NCBI GenBank assembly: GCA_032433595.1
Contig: JASWJB010000265.1
Span: 1 to 61,372 of the forward strand
Source of the DNA: Conoideocrella luteorostrata
Lineage: Eukaryota > Ascomycota > Sordariomycetes > Hypocreales > Clavicipitaceae
Length of the DNA stretch: 61,372 nucleotides
Direction: 5' to 3'
In this document: positions 21,992-33,649 of the stretch, one piece after another
How the letters are laid out: each line of letters opens with the position of its first letter
Position numbering within the stretch: position 1 is the first letter of the stretch
Notes under the pieces: generated by a model
The model's database searches: none
Told to the model about the DNA's origin: nothing
The model's input: the letters and a program-made list of their open reading frames with translations, nothing else
Program-made: the position numbers and the translations under genes

Positions 21992-22264
21992 ATGAAGCTC
22001 ATCACGGCAACTATACTCTTCACTATTTCGGGGTTCGCTGTAGCGGCTCCGAAAGAAGTGGAGTTAACTGAGCTGTTCAAACGAAAAGAATGCTTCAGCG
22101 GTATCTTTAACAAGGGCTGCGGCAATCCGAAGGACTGCACTGGCTACCATGGTTGTGGCGATTGTCCTGGTGCTGCACTCGCGGAGGACTGCTGGTGTGA
22201 TGGGTTTATACCGTGTAAGCCGGGTCTGTGCAAGGTTAAGTGCTGCTGCAAGTCTATTCTGTAG
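21992..22264 (+). CDS. Small secreted cysteine-rich protein
   Basis: 90 aa with a signal peptide (MKLITATILFTISGFAVAA). The mature part is about 70 residues with 12 cysteines and ends in a CKVKCCCK cluster. It has many Gly, Pro and Lys residues and would be held together by up to six disulfides. Such proteins in filamentous fungi are often effectors or antimicrobial peptides, but no family is recognised and no activity is claimed. The single exon has good ATG context (gtcaacATG). It stands alone, 1.8 kb after the decarboxylase gene. Confidence 0.75.
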   Translation: MKLITATILFTISGFAVAAPKEVELTELFKRKECFSGIFNKGCGNPKDCTGYHGCGDCPGAALAEDCWCDGFIPCKPGLCKVKCCCKSIL

Positions 22265-22860
22265 GAGTAGCGGAGAGATGACAGATCTGGCAATGATGGC
22301 GCGTGTATTACATCAACTACTGTGTGCAGGAAGAAGGTTTCTGTCAGGGACTATCAGTAGTTGGATTGAACCTATGCTTGCGTAATTAGAAAAATATGAT
22401 GGAATTAAGCAAAAAAAAAAAAAATTTTGAAATTTTTTTTGATAGAGTGCTGCCTTTCTTGGTGTTGAATGTGAATACGAGAAGCTTCCGCGACCATTTA
22501 TGAGTGTGTTCAACTTGACCGAGGCAGCATAACAAAGCGGGATACTCTTCATTCCCCGATGGCGCAGTCACTGTATCTACTGAGGAAGTCCAGCTGAGCA
22601 AGACGTCACTACTTCGCTCTGCATATATCATTTTTCTCGAATCTTCACATCTTGGACATATTTGTCACTATGTCGCACATGGCGTCGGCATGCTTGTTCG
22701 CATGTGTGTTGGCACCAACTGCCTTCATCCGAGGCTGAGGGTCATAGAGTTGCATTTCCACAGGACTATAATATGTTTACTTTGACTGGACCACATTCTT
22801 GATACATCTATGCCGTTCATTGTTTTGTATTGCTCCCATCTTAGTATTACTCCGGCTGCT
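22265..22860. other. Intergenic, AT-rich
   Basis: No gene is seen. Contains the near-palindromic A/T run AAAAAAAAAAAAAATTTTGAAATTTTTTTT at about 22411-22440. Confidence 0.5.
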
Positions 22861-23278
22861 TTATCTGACGATCTTAGTCGCTCTTCCGGCTTGAATATTC
22901 ACCGCAACATCTACAAATTTCGTCGCATCCGCACGATAGCTGATAGCGAAGATTGTAAAGCAGGCAAAGTCCTCCGTTAAGATCTTCCGCATCCTCATAT
23001 CTGTTTCCTCATCTATACTACTCGTAGGCTCATCCAGAAGCATGATTTTTGTTTGCAGCGGGAACAGAACCTGGTTAAGGGAAAATAAACTGCTTCTGAT
23101 CGGCCCATAGTCCAATCTCTTGAAGTTCGGTACCAAGTCCCCTCCGCCTGCTGACCACGTCCCAGAGGCCTACGCGGACTAGTACCCGCCGCATGAATTT
23201 GTCATTCCATTCGTCGTCTGCCGACACAGCATCCGTTTTGGGCACCAATGCGGCGGGAAATTCCTGCAACAACTGCAC
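22861..23278 (-). pseudogene. Relic of an ABC transporter nucleotide-binding domain
   Basis: About 140 codons of the C-terminal end of an ABC (ABCC/multidrug-type) nucleotide-binding domain survive. The upstream part (23278-23075) reads NDKFMRRVLVRVGLWDVV and LGTELQEIGLWADQKQ, where the LSxGQ signature should be. A frameshift then moves the reading to another frame at about 23080-23136, which continues with Walker B and D-loop IMLLDEPTSSIDEETDMRMR. There is no Walker A and there are no membrane domains in the window. It is a truncated, shifted remnant, not a working transporter. Confidence 0.75.
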
Positions 23279-24760
23279 CGCTTACCCTCAGCTGTGATTA
23301 GCAGTCTGGAGCTGTGCCAAGCAGGTTACAGTTAATCTGAGCTACGACAGTAAATACAAGCCCTACTATGATTTAATTGCATTTTGTGGCCCAAAACCGA
23401 TAAATGACTACAAAGACACTTCGTTGCAGATAGGAAACCAATCTCCTCGAATTCTTTGCAGGCCATCTTCCATGTCTCTAAACATGTACAAACGCCGTCA
23501 CACACTATTCTGAGCTATTTTAAGCCTCATACTCGAAACCTAGGCATTATAAGCTTTCTTTGCCCCCGTACAACCTCCTGATTCAAGGTAGCCCGGGATA
23601 TGGCGGTATGGCGATCCGCCTGTAAGAGGCGCTCAGCCTGCGCGGGTGGCGTGCGTACTCAGCACTTACTAATTACTCTTATGTATGTATGGGCGCAGCA
23701 TGGGGCTAGCCAAGAGATGGCGCTGTAGGGCCAATAATGGCAAACTTGGTATCCCTGCGCCCTGCAAAGACATCCCACTGACCGCGGGCGTGTCCAGGAT
23801 ACATGGCGGACGGAGCGGTGTTGAGTAATTTTGTGGAGCAGCTGCAACCGTTATCGGGCCAGCCCAAGTTTAAACTCTTGCGTCGCTCACTAGAACTGAA
23901 TTGCATGTTGCAGTTAGCACTTATGCAACTGCAGCTATGTGATAGCTACCCCGTTATTAATCTTGCTTCCATTTCCTATTGGCTAGCCAGTTATGTGTGT
24001 GTCGGCACCCGAGTCAGGCATTCGAGATCCCATGCCTGGAATACATGTGAATAGAGTACCGTAGAGTTCAAGGCATCGGCGTAAGCCGCAAGCTAAGCCA
24101 TTGGCACCTCAAATTCGTATTCGAGGTTCTGGAGGCAGCTTGGGGCTCCTGGCGCGCTTGACTAGAGTAACGACGTAATTATTTACAAATCAGACAATTA
24201 ATCAGCCGGGCTCCGTACATGGCACCATGTAGCGTCTTGGTGGCGGACGATTCGTATCCACCAATAGGAGCCAAATACCGCACGGGGTTCGTAATCAAGT
24301 ACCTAGAAGACAACACGAACACCACCAATGTGTGTAAATGAGTGCCGAACAATTATGTTTTAATTTTTTGTGGTTGTCCTTCATGGACTTATCTGATGAT
24401 GGAAAAAAACACATTAAACGTCGGCTGTTCACTGCCGAAGAACATTGACCAACGATACCAGGTTACAGTAATCTGCGGGCTTGCGGATGTGCGTTGCGTG
24501 GCAGCGTGCTGGGGGGCGTGGCGCGGCGTGAGTCAGGCCGGCCGTCAGTAGGGCTGCGGAATGAACTATACGGCTGCACAATACGGAACAATTATTAATA
24601 TAAAGAACGGAGGTCCTGCAGCCAAAATGCATTTATCAATATAAAAGGATCGACCAGGCGCGCGTACAGTAATCTTCGCTACTAGTCTGTGCCGCCACCT
24701 GAGACTCGCAAGGCTCAACCTCATGCGACTTCAGTGATCTCATATCTACTATACAACAAA
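23279..24760. other. Intergenic, no gene seen
   Basis: Short frames only. The missing upstream part of the ABC relic is not found here in any recognisable form. Confidence 0.5.
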
Positions 24761-25777
24761 ATGTACGCACATCTTAAAATCACAGCCCTGTCGCTGCTTG
24801 CCATCGCCGCGACAGCTTCAGCTGCTGCTTTGGGTAGCCGAACCGCCAATATCGAACTCCCTCACCGACTTGTCCATCAGTTCCCAGTGGGCACGTGGAT
24901 TGAAAATATTGCCGTTCGGCGTAATGGCAATCTCCTCCTCACGGGTCTATCTCCTAATGCGACCCTATATGAAGTGTCGCACCCTGACAGCAAGAAGCCG
25001 TCCACCAAAACCCTCTTTACTCTTAGTACTGTCTCCAGCTTGCTTGGTATTGCCGAGGTTTCCAATGACAGATTTGCCTTTTTAGGGGGCAACTTCACCA
25101 CGACTGAAGGAGGCGTTAAAGGAACTTGGGGCGTTTGGACCGTCGATTTCACGCATCACATTTCGCCCAAGCCAAGGCTTGCAGCGTCACTGCCTGATGC
25201 CATTTTGCCTAACGGAATGACTACTATTCCTGGCCATAAAGAGCTGGCGCTGGTTGCTGATTCCACCAATGGCTTGGTGTATACCGTGAATGTGGATACT
25301 GGCAAGGTGCAAGTTACCCACGATTTTCCGGAAATGAAGCCGACCAGTCATAATCCTCCAGCGATTGGGATTAACGGTCTCCACATTCGCAGGGGATATC
25401 TCTACTTTACCAATCTTTTGACACACACGCTGTTTAAGCTGAAGATAAATAACGATGGAACAACAGCAAGTGGCGCAAAGGTTGAAACTGTCGCGGTTGT
25501 TAACTCTACCGCGTTGGATGATTTTACTTTCGGTCCCGGTAGTAGAGACATCGCATGGCTGACAACCAACCCCAGCAATTCGGTAGTGGCAGTTTCTCGT
25601 AATGGTCAGGCCAAGGTCGTCGCCGGCGGCCCTAGTTCTTCCACAGTTCCGGGGGCTACTGCTTGCCAATTTGGGCGAAAGAATAATGATGGCAAGATTC
25701 TTTATGTGACAACAAGCGGCGGTGAGACAAAAGGAGGAACGGTCCAGGCCATTGACACGACCAAGTTTTGTTGGTAA
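24761..25777 (+). CDS. Secreted SMP-30/gluconolactonase-like beta-propeller protein
   Basis: 338 aa from an ATG in good context (acaaaATG). An in-frame extension upstream starts without an ATG, so it is not used. Signal peptide at residues 1-22 (LSLLAIAATASAAA). The rest shows propeller-blade spacing of hydrophobic strands with turn motifs such as RRNGNLLLTG, DSTNGLVYTVNVDTGKV, GINGLHIRRGYLYFTN, SRNGQAKVVAGGPSSS and ATACQFGRKNNDGKILYVTT. This resembles fungal secreted SMP-30-like or quinoprotein-like six-blade propellers, whose substrates are mostly unknown. Several N-glycosylation sequons fit secretion. No neighbour suggests a pathway. Confidence 0.85.
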   Translation: MYAHLKITALSLLAIAATASAAALGSRTANIELPHRLVHQFPVGTWIENIAVRRNGNLLLTGLSPNATLYEVSHPDSKKPSTKTLFTLSTVSSLLGIAEVSNDRFAFLGGNFTTTEGGVKGTWGVWTVDFTHHISPKPRLAASLPDAILPNGMTTIPGHKELALVADSTNGLVYTVNVDTGKVQVTHDFPEMKPTSHNPPAIGINGLHIRRGYLYFTNLLTHTLFKLKINNDGTTASGAKVETVAVVNSTALDDFTFGPGSRDIAWLTTNPSNSVVAVSRNGQAKVVAGGPSSSTVPGATACQFGRKNNDGKILYVTTSGGETKGGTVQAIDTTKFCW

Positions 25778-27440
25778 GCTTGGATCGATGTGGTATTTAC
25801 CTCGGATGAACGGAGCCCAGCAGGATCTCATAACTACCCATGATTTCATAGAGAAGGGTACTGATAGGTCGATATGGACAGAGCTGTTGGGCCAAGTGGC
25901 AAAAGTGTCAGAAGTGGCAACGTGCGGGTCAATGTGAACTGTGGACTTCGTTCTCAATTGACGATGTATACAAGAGATTTTAGCCTCTAGTTATAACTTC
26001 AAGACAGTTTTTGTGTACCAGTGTGTAGTCACCAAGCAGATGTCGCAGAATATAATCCAGATGGGAAGCTACAGCTGCCTGTCAAGTCTATTGACATGAT
26101 GGGCGTTCATAGACCTGTTAGAATAATAGTGTACTGTCGTATGCCGGATCCGTCTCATTTAGGCGGGAATATCGCGGCACAAGATATTGCAGACGCTAGA
26201 TGTCTCATGTCCACAATATACCTGATGTATTCGCGTTGACATTAAATGGGTGGCAGCATCTGTGCTATTCCATTGGCTTGTTGCACATTGGATGGGACCG
26301 GTCATTTATGGGATCCACTGCAAAAATCTTGAATCACGGTGGTTCAAGCTAATAGTAGTCTTGTATTGCTCGATTATGTTATTGTACGATTAGCCGTTGT
26401 ATCGTGACTTGTATGATCCACTTGCGGTTGGACAACCAGTCTCATAGCCTGCGCCATTGTTTATGCAAGCACTCATGCAAACGTATGTGAATACCGGTTT
26501 AGTATAGGGCCTCCACTTAGAAGATTGGGAACGCGGTGAGCGGAATCATGAGCTCGCCCAATCCACATACCCATTTTGTGAAGATCACTCGCTACCGATC
26601 GAGCTAATCCTACTATGGGTTGCACAGGGTTGTGCAATGATCTAGATCATCGGCTTCAAATGTAATATATTGATAATTCGGTCTGTCTATCTAAGAAGAA
26701 GAAAAAAAAGTCATCGTGGAAGGCACGATATCGTCGTATAAATATCGTGGCTTAAAGGTGACTACGTGATAGGCTCTGTGCTTCCTATTGTGCTTGGCGG
26801 CATTCCAATACCTACGCAATGTCTTTCTATTCTGGCTGTGGCAGAGGGCAAGCGTATTATGTATTATGCTCAATGTATCTAGGTCTTGACGTTGGACCAA
26901 TTATCGACAAACGGGACACCTTGCTAGGACCAAATACGAGTGTAAAGCCTAGGTTCCTGCTGCAAACCGGGGTCGTAAGGAAATGAGGGCACATCAGCGG
27001 AAATAACATCAACAAAAGACTAGCAACTGATAGTCCAGTCCTCACTCTGGTAGAGAGGCGCTGCATAATCCACGGATGTTCCTTTGCAAGCGTAGTACCC
27101 AAAGTCGAAGAGAAATAGCGGCGCAAAACTCATCAGTTACATAACTGTTGGGTAATATAAGCGTTAATTATATCTTACTGAAAGAATATTGAGTGAGCTC
27201 ACAATTTGGCAGCAGCGGATATTGAATCCGACAATAACCGTTGGTTCCTACTAAGTCCATGATCTCAGGGGAACATTCCGTCGTAGTGTTCTACCCAATG
27301 TGCATCGATCAGATGCTATGGGAGACAAGAGCAGTGGAAGCATCTGTTGTTGATTATTTCATCATTCGAGTCCTAGATCCCGTTCTCTATCCTGAACACC
27401 AAAAGAAAAGACGCATCAATTCTGACAACCCAATCAAAGC
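25778..27440. other. Intergenic, no gene seen
   Basis: AT-rich, with only short frames that lack motifs. Confidence 0.5.
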
Positions 27441-30248
27441 CTACACAATCATCCGCTGAAACGACTTCTGCAAAACCACTTGCTCTACCTCCCTGTTTCC
27501 CTTCGAAACAGCCAAATCCAACGGTGTTCTCCCATTATTGTTTTTGAGATTCGGATTCGCCCCAGCCCGAAGCAACGCACTCGTAATGTCAGCGTGATTC
27601 TCGTAGCACGCACAATGCAAAGGCGTCCAACCTTCCTCCTGAGGAACATTAGGATCAGCCCCCAACGACAGCAGATACTGCACGGCTTGCGTGCTGCCAT
27701 GGTTCGCCGCAATATTCAATGCTGTCCATCCCACGCCTGTCTGAGCCGATATGTCACTCCCACTGGAATGCAGCACTTTGATGCTCTCCACGCGGTTTTT
27801 TTTCGCTGCCAAGTGCAAGACCCCCCAGCTGTTCTCATTTACGGCTCTCATGTTGGCCCCTCGGGCGATGAGCACCTTTATGGTCTCGGGGTATCCTTCT
27901 CCTGACGCAATATGGAGGGTTGTCCACCCGCTAGCATTGCGCGTTTCGATATCTGCTTTTCTGTCCAAGAGCGCCTCTACCACTTCTGTGTGTCCGTTTC
28001 CAGCGGCAGAGGTGATGGCTGACCACCCATCCGTGCTTTTGGTCGCCATGGGTGGGCCTTTTCTGAGCAGCATCCTAACGATCTCTAAATGACCGTTATT
28101 GCAGGCAGAATGCAGTGGCGTCATGGCATCCTCGTTCTCGGTAGCAACCACGGCGCCGAAGGCCAGCAGTGTTCGGACAATGTCGACATGGCCGCGGTTA
28201 CTGGCACAGTGAATCGGCGTCCACTTGGCTTTTGTTCCCAGATTTACATCAGCTCCAAATTCAAGAAGGACTTTCACGACTTCCTTGTGACCCCCAAGAA
28301 CTGCAGTGTACAGAGCAGTGTGGCCGTCTGCCTCGACTGCATCCTTGGATGCCCCGGCGTGGAGTAGCGCCTTGACTGCCTCGATACCGCCTTCTCTTGC
28401 AGCTGAATGCAGCGGCATCCAGCCATTCTTGTTCCCAATATTAGGATTGGCTCCACCTTGTAGAAGAACATTAATTGCCTCTATGTGATTCTCGCTGCAT
28501 GCTGCGTTGAGAGGTGTCCACTGCGCTTCTTGAAACCTGTTGACATCTGCTCCGTGATTTAGAAGAACTCTCACCACAGAAGCGTGCCCTCCGTCCGCTG
28601 CGAGATACAGCGGTGTGACTTGGGTGTGGGTAACGGCATCAACTTTTGCTCCGTGTTCGAGAAGTAAGTTCACTACTGGTAAGTGTCCATCAGCTGCGTT
28701 GTGTAATGGTGTGTGTCCCTTGTTTGCTGCGTGATGGATGTCCACCCCATGCTGTATGAGGAGCCTCACCACTTCGAGGTGGCCATCTCCAGCTGCCATG
28801 CCCACGATATTCCACCCGATTGAGTTGATTTTGTGCACATCGGCTCCCTTGCTCATCAGGTACTTGACAACTTCAATATGACCCTTGCTAGCTGCGGCAC
28901 CCAATGGCGTGATGAGGTTGGTGTCCAACGGATGAAGTACGTCTTTGTCGACTCCGTGGTCTAGCAGGATCTTGACCGACGGGAGGTGGCCGAATTTTGA
29001 CGCACAGTACAGTGGAGTTTGTCCATCGGTCGATGGCTTATGAATGTCTGCTCCGTAGCGTATGAGCATCATAACTGCGTCGGGATGACCGTGGTTGCAA
29101 GCAGCATTCAGAGGGGTGAAGCCATGCTCGTTGCCTGATTGGTAGTCGCCCCCGTGGTTTATGATGAACTCTAATGATTCCAATTTCCCCATAGCGGCCG
29201 CTGAGAAGGCGGGCGACTGTCCATGCTCGCCTGTTTGCAGGATATCCTCTCCGCGATCAACAAGTCTCTGTAGTTCCGCCACATCATTCTCACGGGCCGC
29301 TAAGTGATAAGCAGTGGGGTAGCGCCCGTCATCAGACTCCTCGTCGGCGTCGTCATCAGCTGGCTCAGTATTCGTTGCCTGTGTGTATGACGGCGGAGGA
29401 GCGGCATTGTAGCTGATTTGCGCTTGGTCCCAAGAGGCTTGTGGAGGAGGAGGGGCTGCTGCAAATGATCGAAATGCGATGGCTGCTCCAATCAAACCAT
29501 CCATTACTAATGTCATTTGTTGTCGCTCGGCTTCGTCTGTGCTATCTACCCAAGAACACTGTCGTATATACTGTGCTGAACCCTGGAGATTCTTGACTTC
29601 AATGTCCAGGACGGTCAATGATTGGTGAAACTCCTGCGGTGCGACCCATTTCAGTAGAGATGTGCACCTTGTGCGCGATTGTCAGCAGAACTTATTGACG
29701 GCTTTGGCGAGCGATGACATTGCCAATGTACAGTGACTCACATCCTAATGAGATTTGCCCCAACTTTGATGGCCGCATAGTGAGCCTGCAGTCTCTGCCG
29801 GTAATGAGCAATATGCTTCACTCGTCGACCCAACGCCCAGGCTTTGGAGCTCGAGCTAAATAAACCTCCTCCTCTCCCACTGTTTATTACTGGGAGAATA
29901 TCCCTTTTCAGCCCTTCCAAAGTCACCCCGGTACTGTTCAGGTTGCTGGAAAGATTTGGCCACATGCCGAGACTGGAGGAGGGATGAACCATCAGCACAG
30001 ACGAACTAGACCTCCAATTGAGATTTATCTCATCCAGCACTTGAGATGCATGATGGAGATCCCAACCCAAGCCCGCAATGGTTGAGTCTTCATCTGGCAC
30101 TTTATCATGAACAATGGAGTTTGTATATCCAACGAGCTAGTTTTCGGTGAGCGAATACACGATGATAAGTTGATTCAGGGAGGACCAGCACCTCGTAGCA
30201 TGTGCCCTTCAGTGCAGCGGCGCTGCCTGCAATAGACAAAGGATCCAT
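27441..30248 (-). CDS. STAND-type N-terminal domain plus 19 ankyrin repeats
   Basis: Three exons (30248-30192, 30136-29742, 29667-27441) join in phase to 892 aa. The first exon encodes MDPLSIAGSAAALKG, the usual start of fungal STAND/PigL-type N-terminal domains. The next about 200 residues are helical. Proline- and acid-rich linkers follow. From ATAYHLAAREND to the C-terminus I count 19 ankyrin repeats of 33 residues (TPLHxAAxxGHxEVVxxLLxxGA pattern), close to consensus and probably a regular solenoid for protein binding. Such proteins resemble the sensing half of fungal NLR-like receptors, but there is no NACHT/NB-ARC domain. The first intron (30137-30191) has a weak GTGCTG donor and is the least certain join; the second (29668-29741, GTGAGT, branch CTGAC) is good. 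Confidence 0.85.
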
Positions 30249-32116
30249 CACCCGATGAAAGTACTACCAGCCAGCTCACAGCGTAATAGTAGGAAAAGAC
30301 ACCGCCTCAACCGATTGAGGAGAGACGAAATAACATTTGCGCCGCCGACATCACGTGCTGGTGCTAAACCTAGCTGATCTGTCCTGGCTGGGCTGGAATG
30401 GGGTTATTACGATTAATACGAAGCATAAAAGATCCACCGCAATTCCCCCTTCTTGTCGGCCCAAGTCAGCTATCACGGCGTAAGCACAGGTAGGTTTAGT
30501 GGAGCCGACGGAAAAAGTTAGCGCTTTTCACCGCAGACTCGTGCAGGGCAGCGCACGGAGTGCCCAAGTGTGGAAATGGGCCGAGCGAAACGCGGCTATT
30601 CAGTGGTCAATGGTCAGCATCGCCATGGCTGCAAATTTGCGACTCCTATCAAGTACTGCCATGACCTTGCTGCGACCAAGGCCTTGTCGTTGCAATCCAG
30701 ACGCTGACTTTCGCGATCATCTTAACGATTTATAACCTCTCGGCGTCCTTGTTGCTCGTCGCCCAGCCGGACTGTCGCTTCTCTTACTGGCTGGTTTATA
30801 AATGCCACGCATCCCCTCTTTGAGCTCGCCGTCTTGTTCTTGCTCGCCGAATCAGAATTGCCTGCGATTCCGTGATGCTTCTCCTTCTACTCTGGAACCC
30901 ATTTTCGCCGTTGCTTATTTCCACAACAAGATCTGCGTTTTCAATGTCCATAAACCGGTGCGACACAGAAACTGTTGTACAATTGACTGAAATACCTCAT
31001 CTATAATCTTTTTTGTAGTCCAAGTCGTCACTTGTAGCTACATCAAACAGTAGGATACTGCAGGTTTTACATTTGAGCTTATGCAGAATCGCCCTTGATA
31101 TGCCAAGAAGCTGTTGCTGACCATGAGAGAAGTTCATATCGCTTGGAAGAGCGTCTAGGGCCCGACTCTTTTGAGAACTTCATCGAGAATCTTGTTGTGA
31201 CTAACTTGAGTGGTTACTCAAATCGTGGGAGAGATATTATTGAAATCACTTTGAGGAAATTCCATTCGATCTTGGGGAACTTTAAGTATATAGTTCACTA
31301 ATCACCACAGGTCTCTTTGCCGGCTTCCCATAAGGTGCATGGAACCATTTCGGATGATTTCATTCACACCAAAACGAGGATACCTGAGGTCGTCTCACAT
31401 GTTAATGTGGATTTTGACTCTAAATTTAGTAAAGCCCATATAGGCGATCGGCTCATGCCTTCCGAGGATCAGCGCTCATGTTTTCCACAGCCAGCACCGG
31501 CAAGACTATCGCTCCTTTCTGGGAGAGGCTGCAGATCCTGGGCAAATTGCTTATCTTGAATTTTCCGGATAACATTACGCTGAATACGGGCGCCATGCTG
31601 AAACACACTCTCTGGGTGCATTCTTGGCCGGGTATGTATGCAGGTGTTGTCGGGGACGTTATCTGCTCCACCGAGCATAATAGTGTTGACTGCGTTATTG
31701 AGAAGTTCCCGCTTTTCCTAGCTAATGACGTTTTTCGTACATATCTGGTCGAATTGCGTCTTATGCACTATCTCTTAGCCCTAATCCTACCGACGCCGTC
31801 ATAGTCCCACACATGCTATCTTGAATGGCGAGGTACACTTCACAACTGATATTCTTATGAGTGGATATATCACGAGATAAAGTATATATGTCGGCCGGAA
31901 GCAGAATGCAGACTGATCTTCTGATAGATACACTTTGTTATTTACCCGAAATCTCAAGACACCTCTACGCCAAAAAGTCGTGGACTTGGCGCAGAATACA
32001 AACTGTCTCTTCATTACTATAAACACACACGAAAATGAAAATGAAATAAAGTAAAACACAATGGGAAAAAGTCAAGTGTGTGACTGTATGCTCATAGTCC
32101 TAACAATCCTTGAAAC
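30249..32116. other. Intergenic, no clear gene
   Basis: Frames at 31095-31301 and 31478-31804 (plus) are longer than chance neighbours but show no family motif and no linking splice structure. They may be fragments of a decayed gene. Confidence 0.4.
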
Positions 32117-33649
32117 CTATTCATTGCCGCAGCCCGTTGAAGATATTAAGCCTAGAGCGCTGAGGCGTTTTCGCACGTCACTCTCCATTTGGACCAGAGT
32201 GGCAGCGGAGAATTGTGCCAACGCCACTTTACCACCACCCTCCGTCGTCTGTCTACTATCTCCTCCCTCCTCAATGCCTCTGAATTTCAGTGAAAGCTGA
32301 TTAACTAATTGCTGTACATCATGCAGCTCGCTGAGGACTAGTTGGTCTACAATGTGTCCACGGGCATCGTCGTGGACCGCATTCTGTATACCGCTCGGAG
32401 CTTGCAGCTGTTCCTTATCACTAGCAATGAGGCCGCTTGCTAACCGCGAGGCCGTGTCCGAGTCTCCCGCCCGGCATGGGTCGGTGCCGTAAATGTGCGT
32501 GTGTGCCACGGCAGCATATCGTTCTAGTATCTTGAGAACGATCATGAAGAGAATAGTAAGCAGGAAGGTGTCTTCAGCGCATGAAGAGCAAGCAAGCCTG
32601 TTCCTGACTGCTTCAATATTTTGCTTGTTCTCAATCAATACAGTTAGGGCTAGATCCGCATCGGTCGTTCCCATTGTTGTCGGTACGCCCGTATAGAACA
32701 GGGACGGAGTTGAAGAGAGCATCTTGAGTAGGTCGAGGGCTTGCGGGACGCATGTGCATGGGGATGAATAGCAGTCACTGGAAGGTGCTACGCTTGTCTC
32801 TGGGGTTTGAACACTGGTGGTAGTAGTTGATGACTCGTCATATAACGACAACACTTTGGACGAAGTGCCCATGGGACCAAAAGTGTGCGGCGTCTCAATC
32901 GACGATAAGTCGTAGTTGAAGTTCTCATCGGGCGTAAGAATCGACCGAGTATTATTCGGCGCGTAAATCATGCTTGCGTCAAAGGAATTCATCGTAAAGT
33001 CTATTTCGTTGATGTCGAAGTCGGCCAGCGAATCAAGAAAACCGACGTCGCCGCCAAGGTGTGGAAAGACATCTTCTGAAGCCGGTGAAAAGACATTATC
33101 CAGTGTTAGAGAGGAAGGGTAGGTTCTCAAGGCTGGCGTGGTACTATTGCCAACGATGATGTTGTTCGTGCTGTTCGTCGCCAAGCTGGAAGGAGGAAGA
33201 ACCGGGCTGGCTGACGAAACAGCAGCTGTTGCTGTTGGGAAAGAGCGGTCCACGACGCAGGGAGCTATTTTGCGATCCTCTTGATACCAAGTCGCCGTAG
33301 TCTGAGTGTTCGGGTGGTAGCCGGAATGCTTTTTGTTGTTGGTCGGCGGGGACGATGATGGTGACGAATTTGTCTTTCTCTTGGTAGTTGTCCCATTGGC
33401 CCTCGAGGCGTCACGAGTCCGTCCCGGGCGCCTGGCAATTGAGTAGATACATTTAATGCCTCGATTTGCGCAATTTGAACATGCGGGTTTCTCTTTGGGG
33501 CATCTAATCTTAGCCGCAGCGCAGGACTGGCAGCTGTCTTTAAGCTTGAGGCTGTATGCCATGGTTCTGGCTGGGCGCCGAGACGTGTTCTGGTCGTCAG
33601 AGCATGTAGTGGAGTGTTCTCGCTGAGCGTCCGGGTCGAGGCCGGGCAT
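32117..33649 (-). CDS. AflR-type Zn2Cys6 transcription factor
   Basis: Single exon. It gives 510 aa from the ATG at 33649, or 481 aa from the ATG at 33562; the latter begins MAYSLKLKDSCQSC, the usual AflR-family start, so I favour it. The zinc cluster CQSCAAAKIRCPKEKPACSN (then CANRGIKC) has exact C-x2-C-x6-C-x6-C-x2-C-x6-C spacing. It is followed by a basic linker (ARRPGRTRD, TTKRKTN) and low-complexity Ser/Thr stretches. The C-terminal half has the helical AflR-like domain (TFLLTILFMIVLKILERYAAV). AflR-type regulators switch on secondary-metabolite clusters. No polyketide or peptide synthase lies in the window, so it is an orphan or acts at a distance. Confidence 0.9.
   Translation of the reverse strand: MPGLDPDAQREHSTTCSDDQNTSRRPARTMAYSLKLKDSCQSCAAAKIRCPKEKPACSNCANRGIKCIYSIARRPGRTRDASRANGTTTKRKTNSSPSSSPPTNNKKHSGYHPNTQTTATWYQEDRKIAPCVVDRSFPTATAAVSSASPVLPPSSLATNSTNNIIVGNSTTPALRTYPSSLTLDNVFSPASEDVFPHLGGDVGFLDSLADFDINEIDFTMNSFDASMIYAPNNTRSILTPDENFNYDLSSIETPHTFGPMGTSSKVLSLYDESSTTTTSVQTPETSVAPSSDCYSSPCTCVPQALDLLKMLSSTPSLFYTGVPTTMGTTDADLALTVLIENKQNIEAVRNRLACSSCAEDTFLLTILFMIVLKILERYAAVAHTHIYGTDPCRAGDSDTASRLASGLIASDKEQLQAPSGIQNAVHDDARGHIVDQLVLSELHDVQQLVNQLSLKFRGIEEGGDSRQTTEGGGKVALAQFSAATLVQMESDVRKRLSALGLISSTGCGNE

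Noticed and set aside
31478..31804. 108-codon frame starting MFSTASTGKTIAPFW as an ATPase
   Set aside because: STGKT resembles a P-loop only by chance; the upstream glycines and downstream Walker B are missing.
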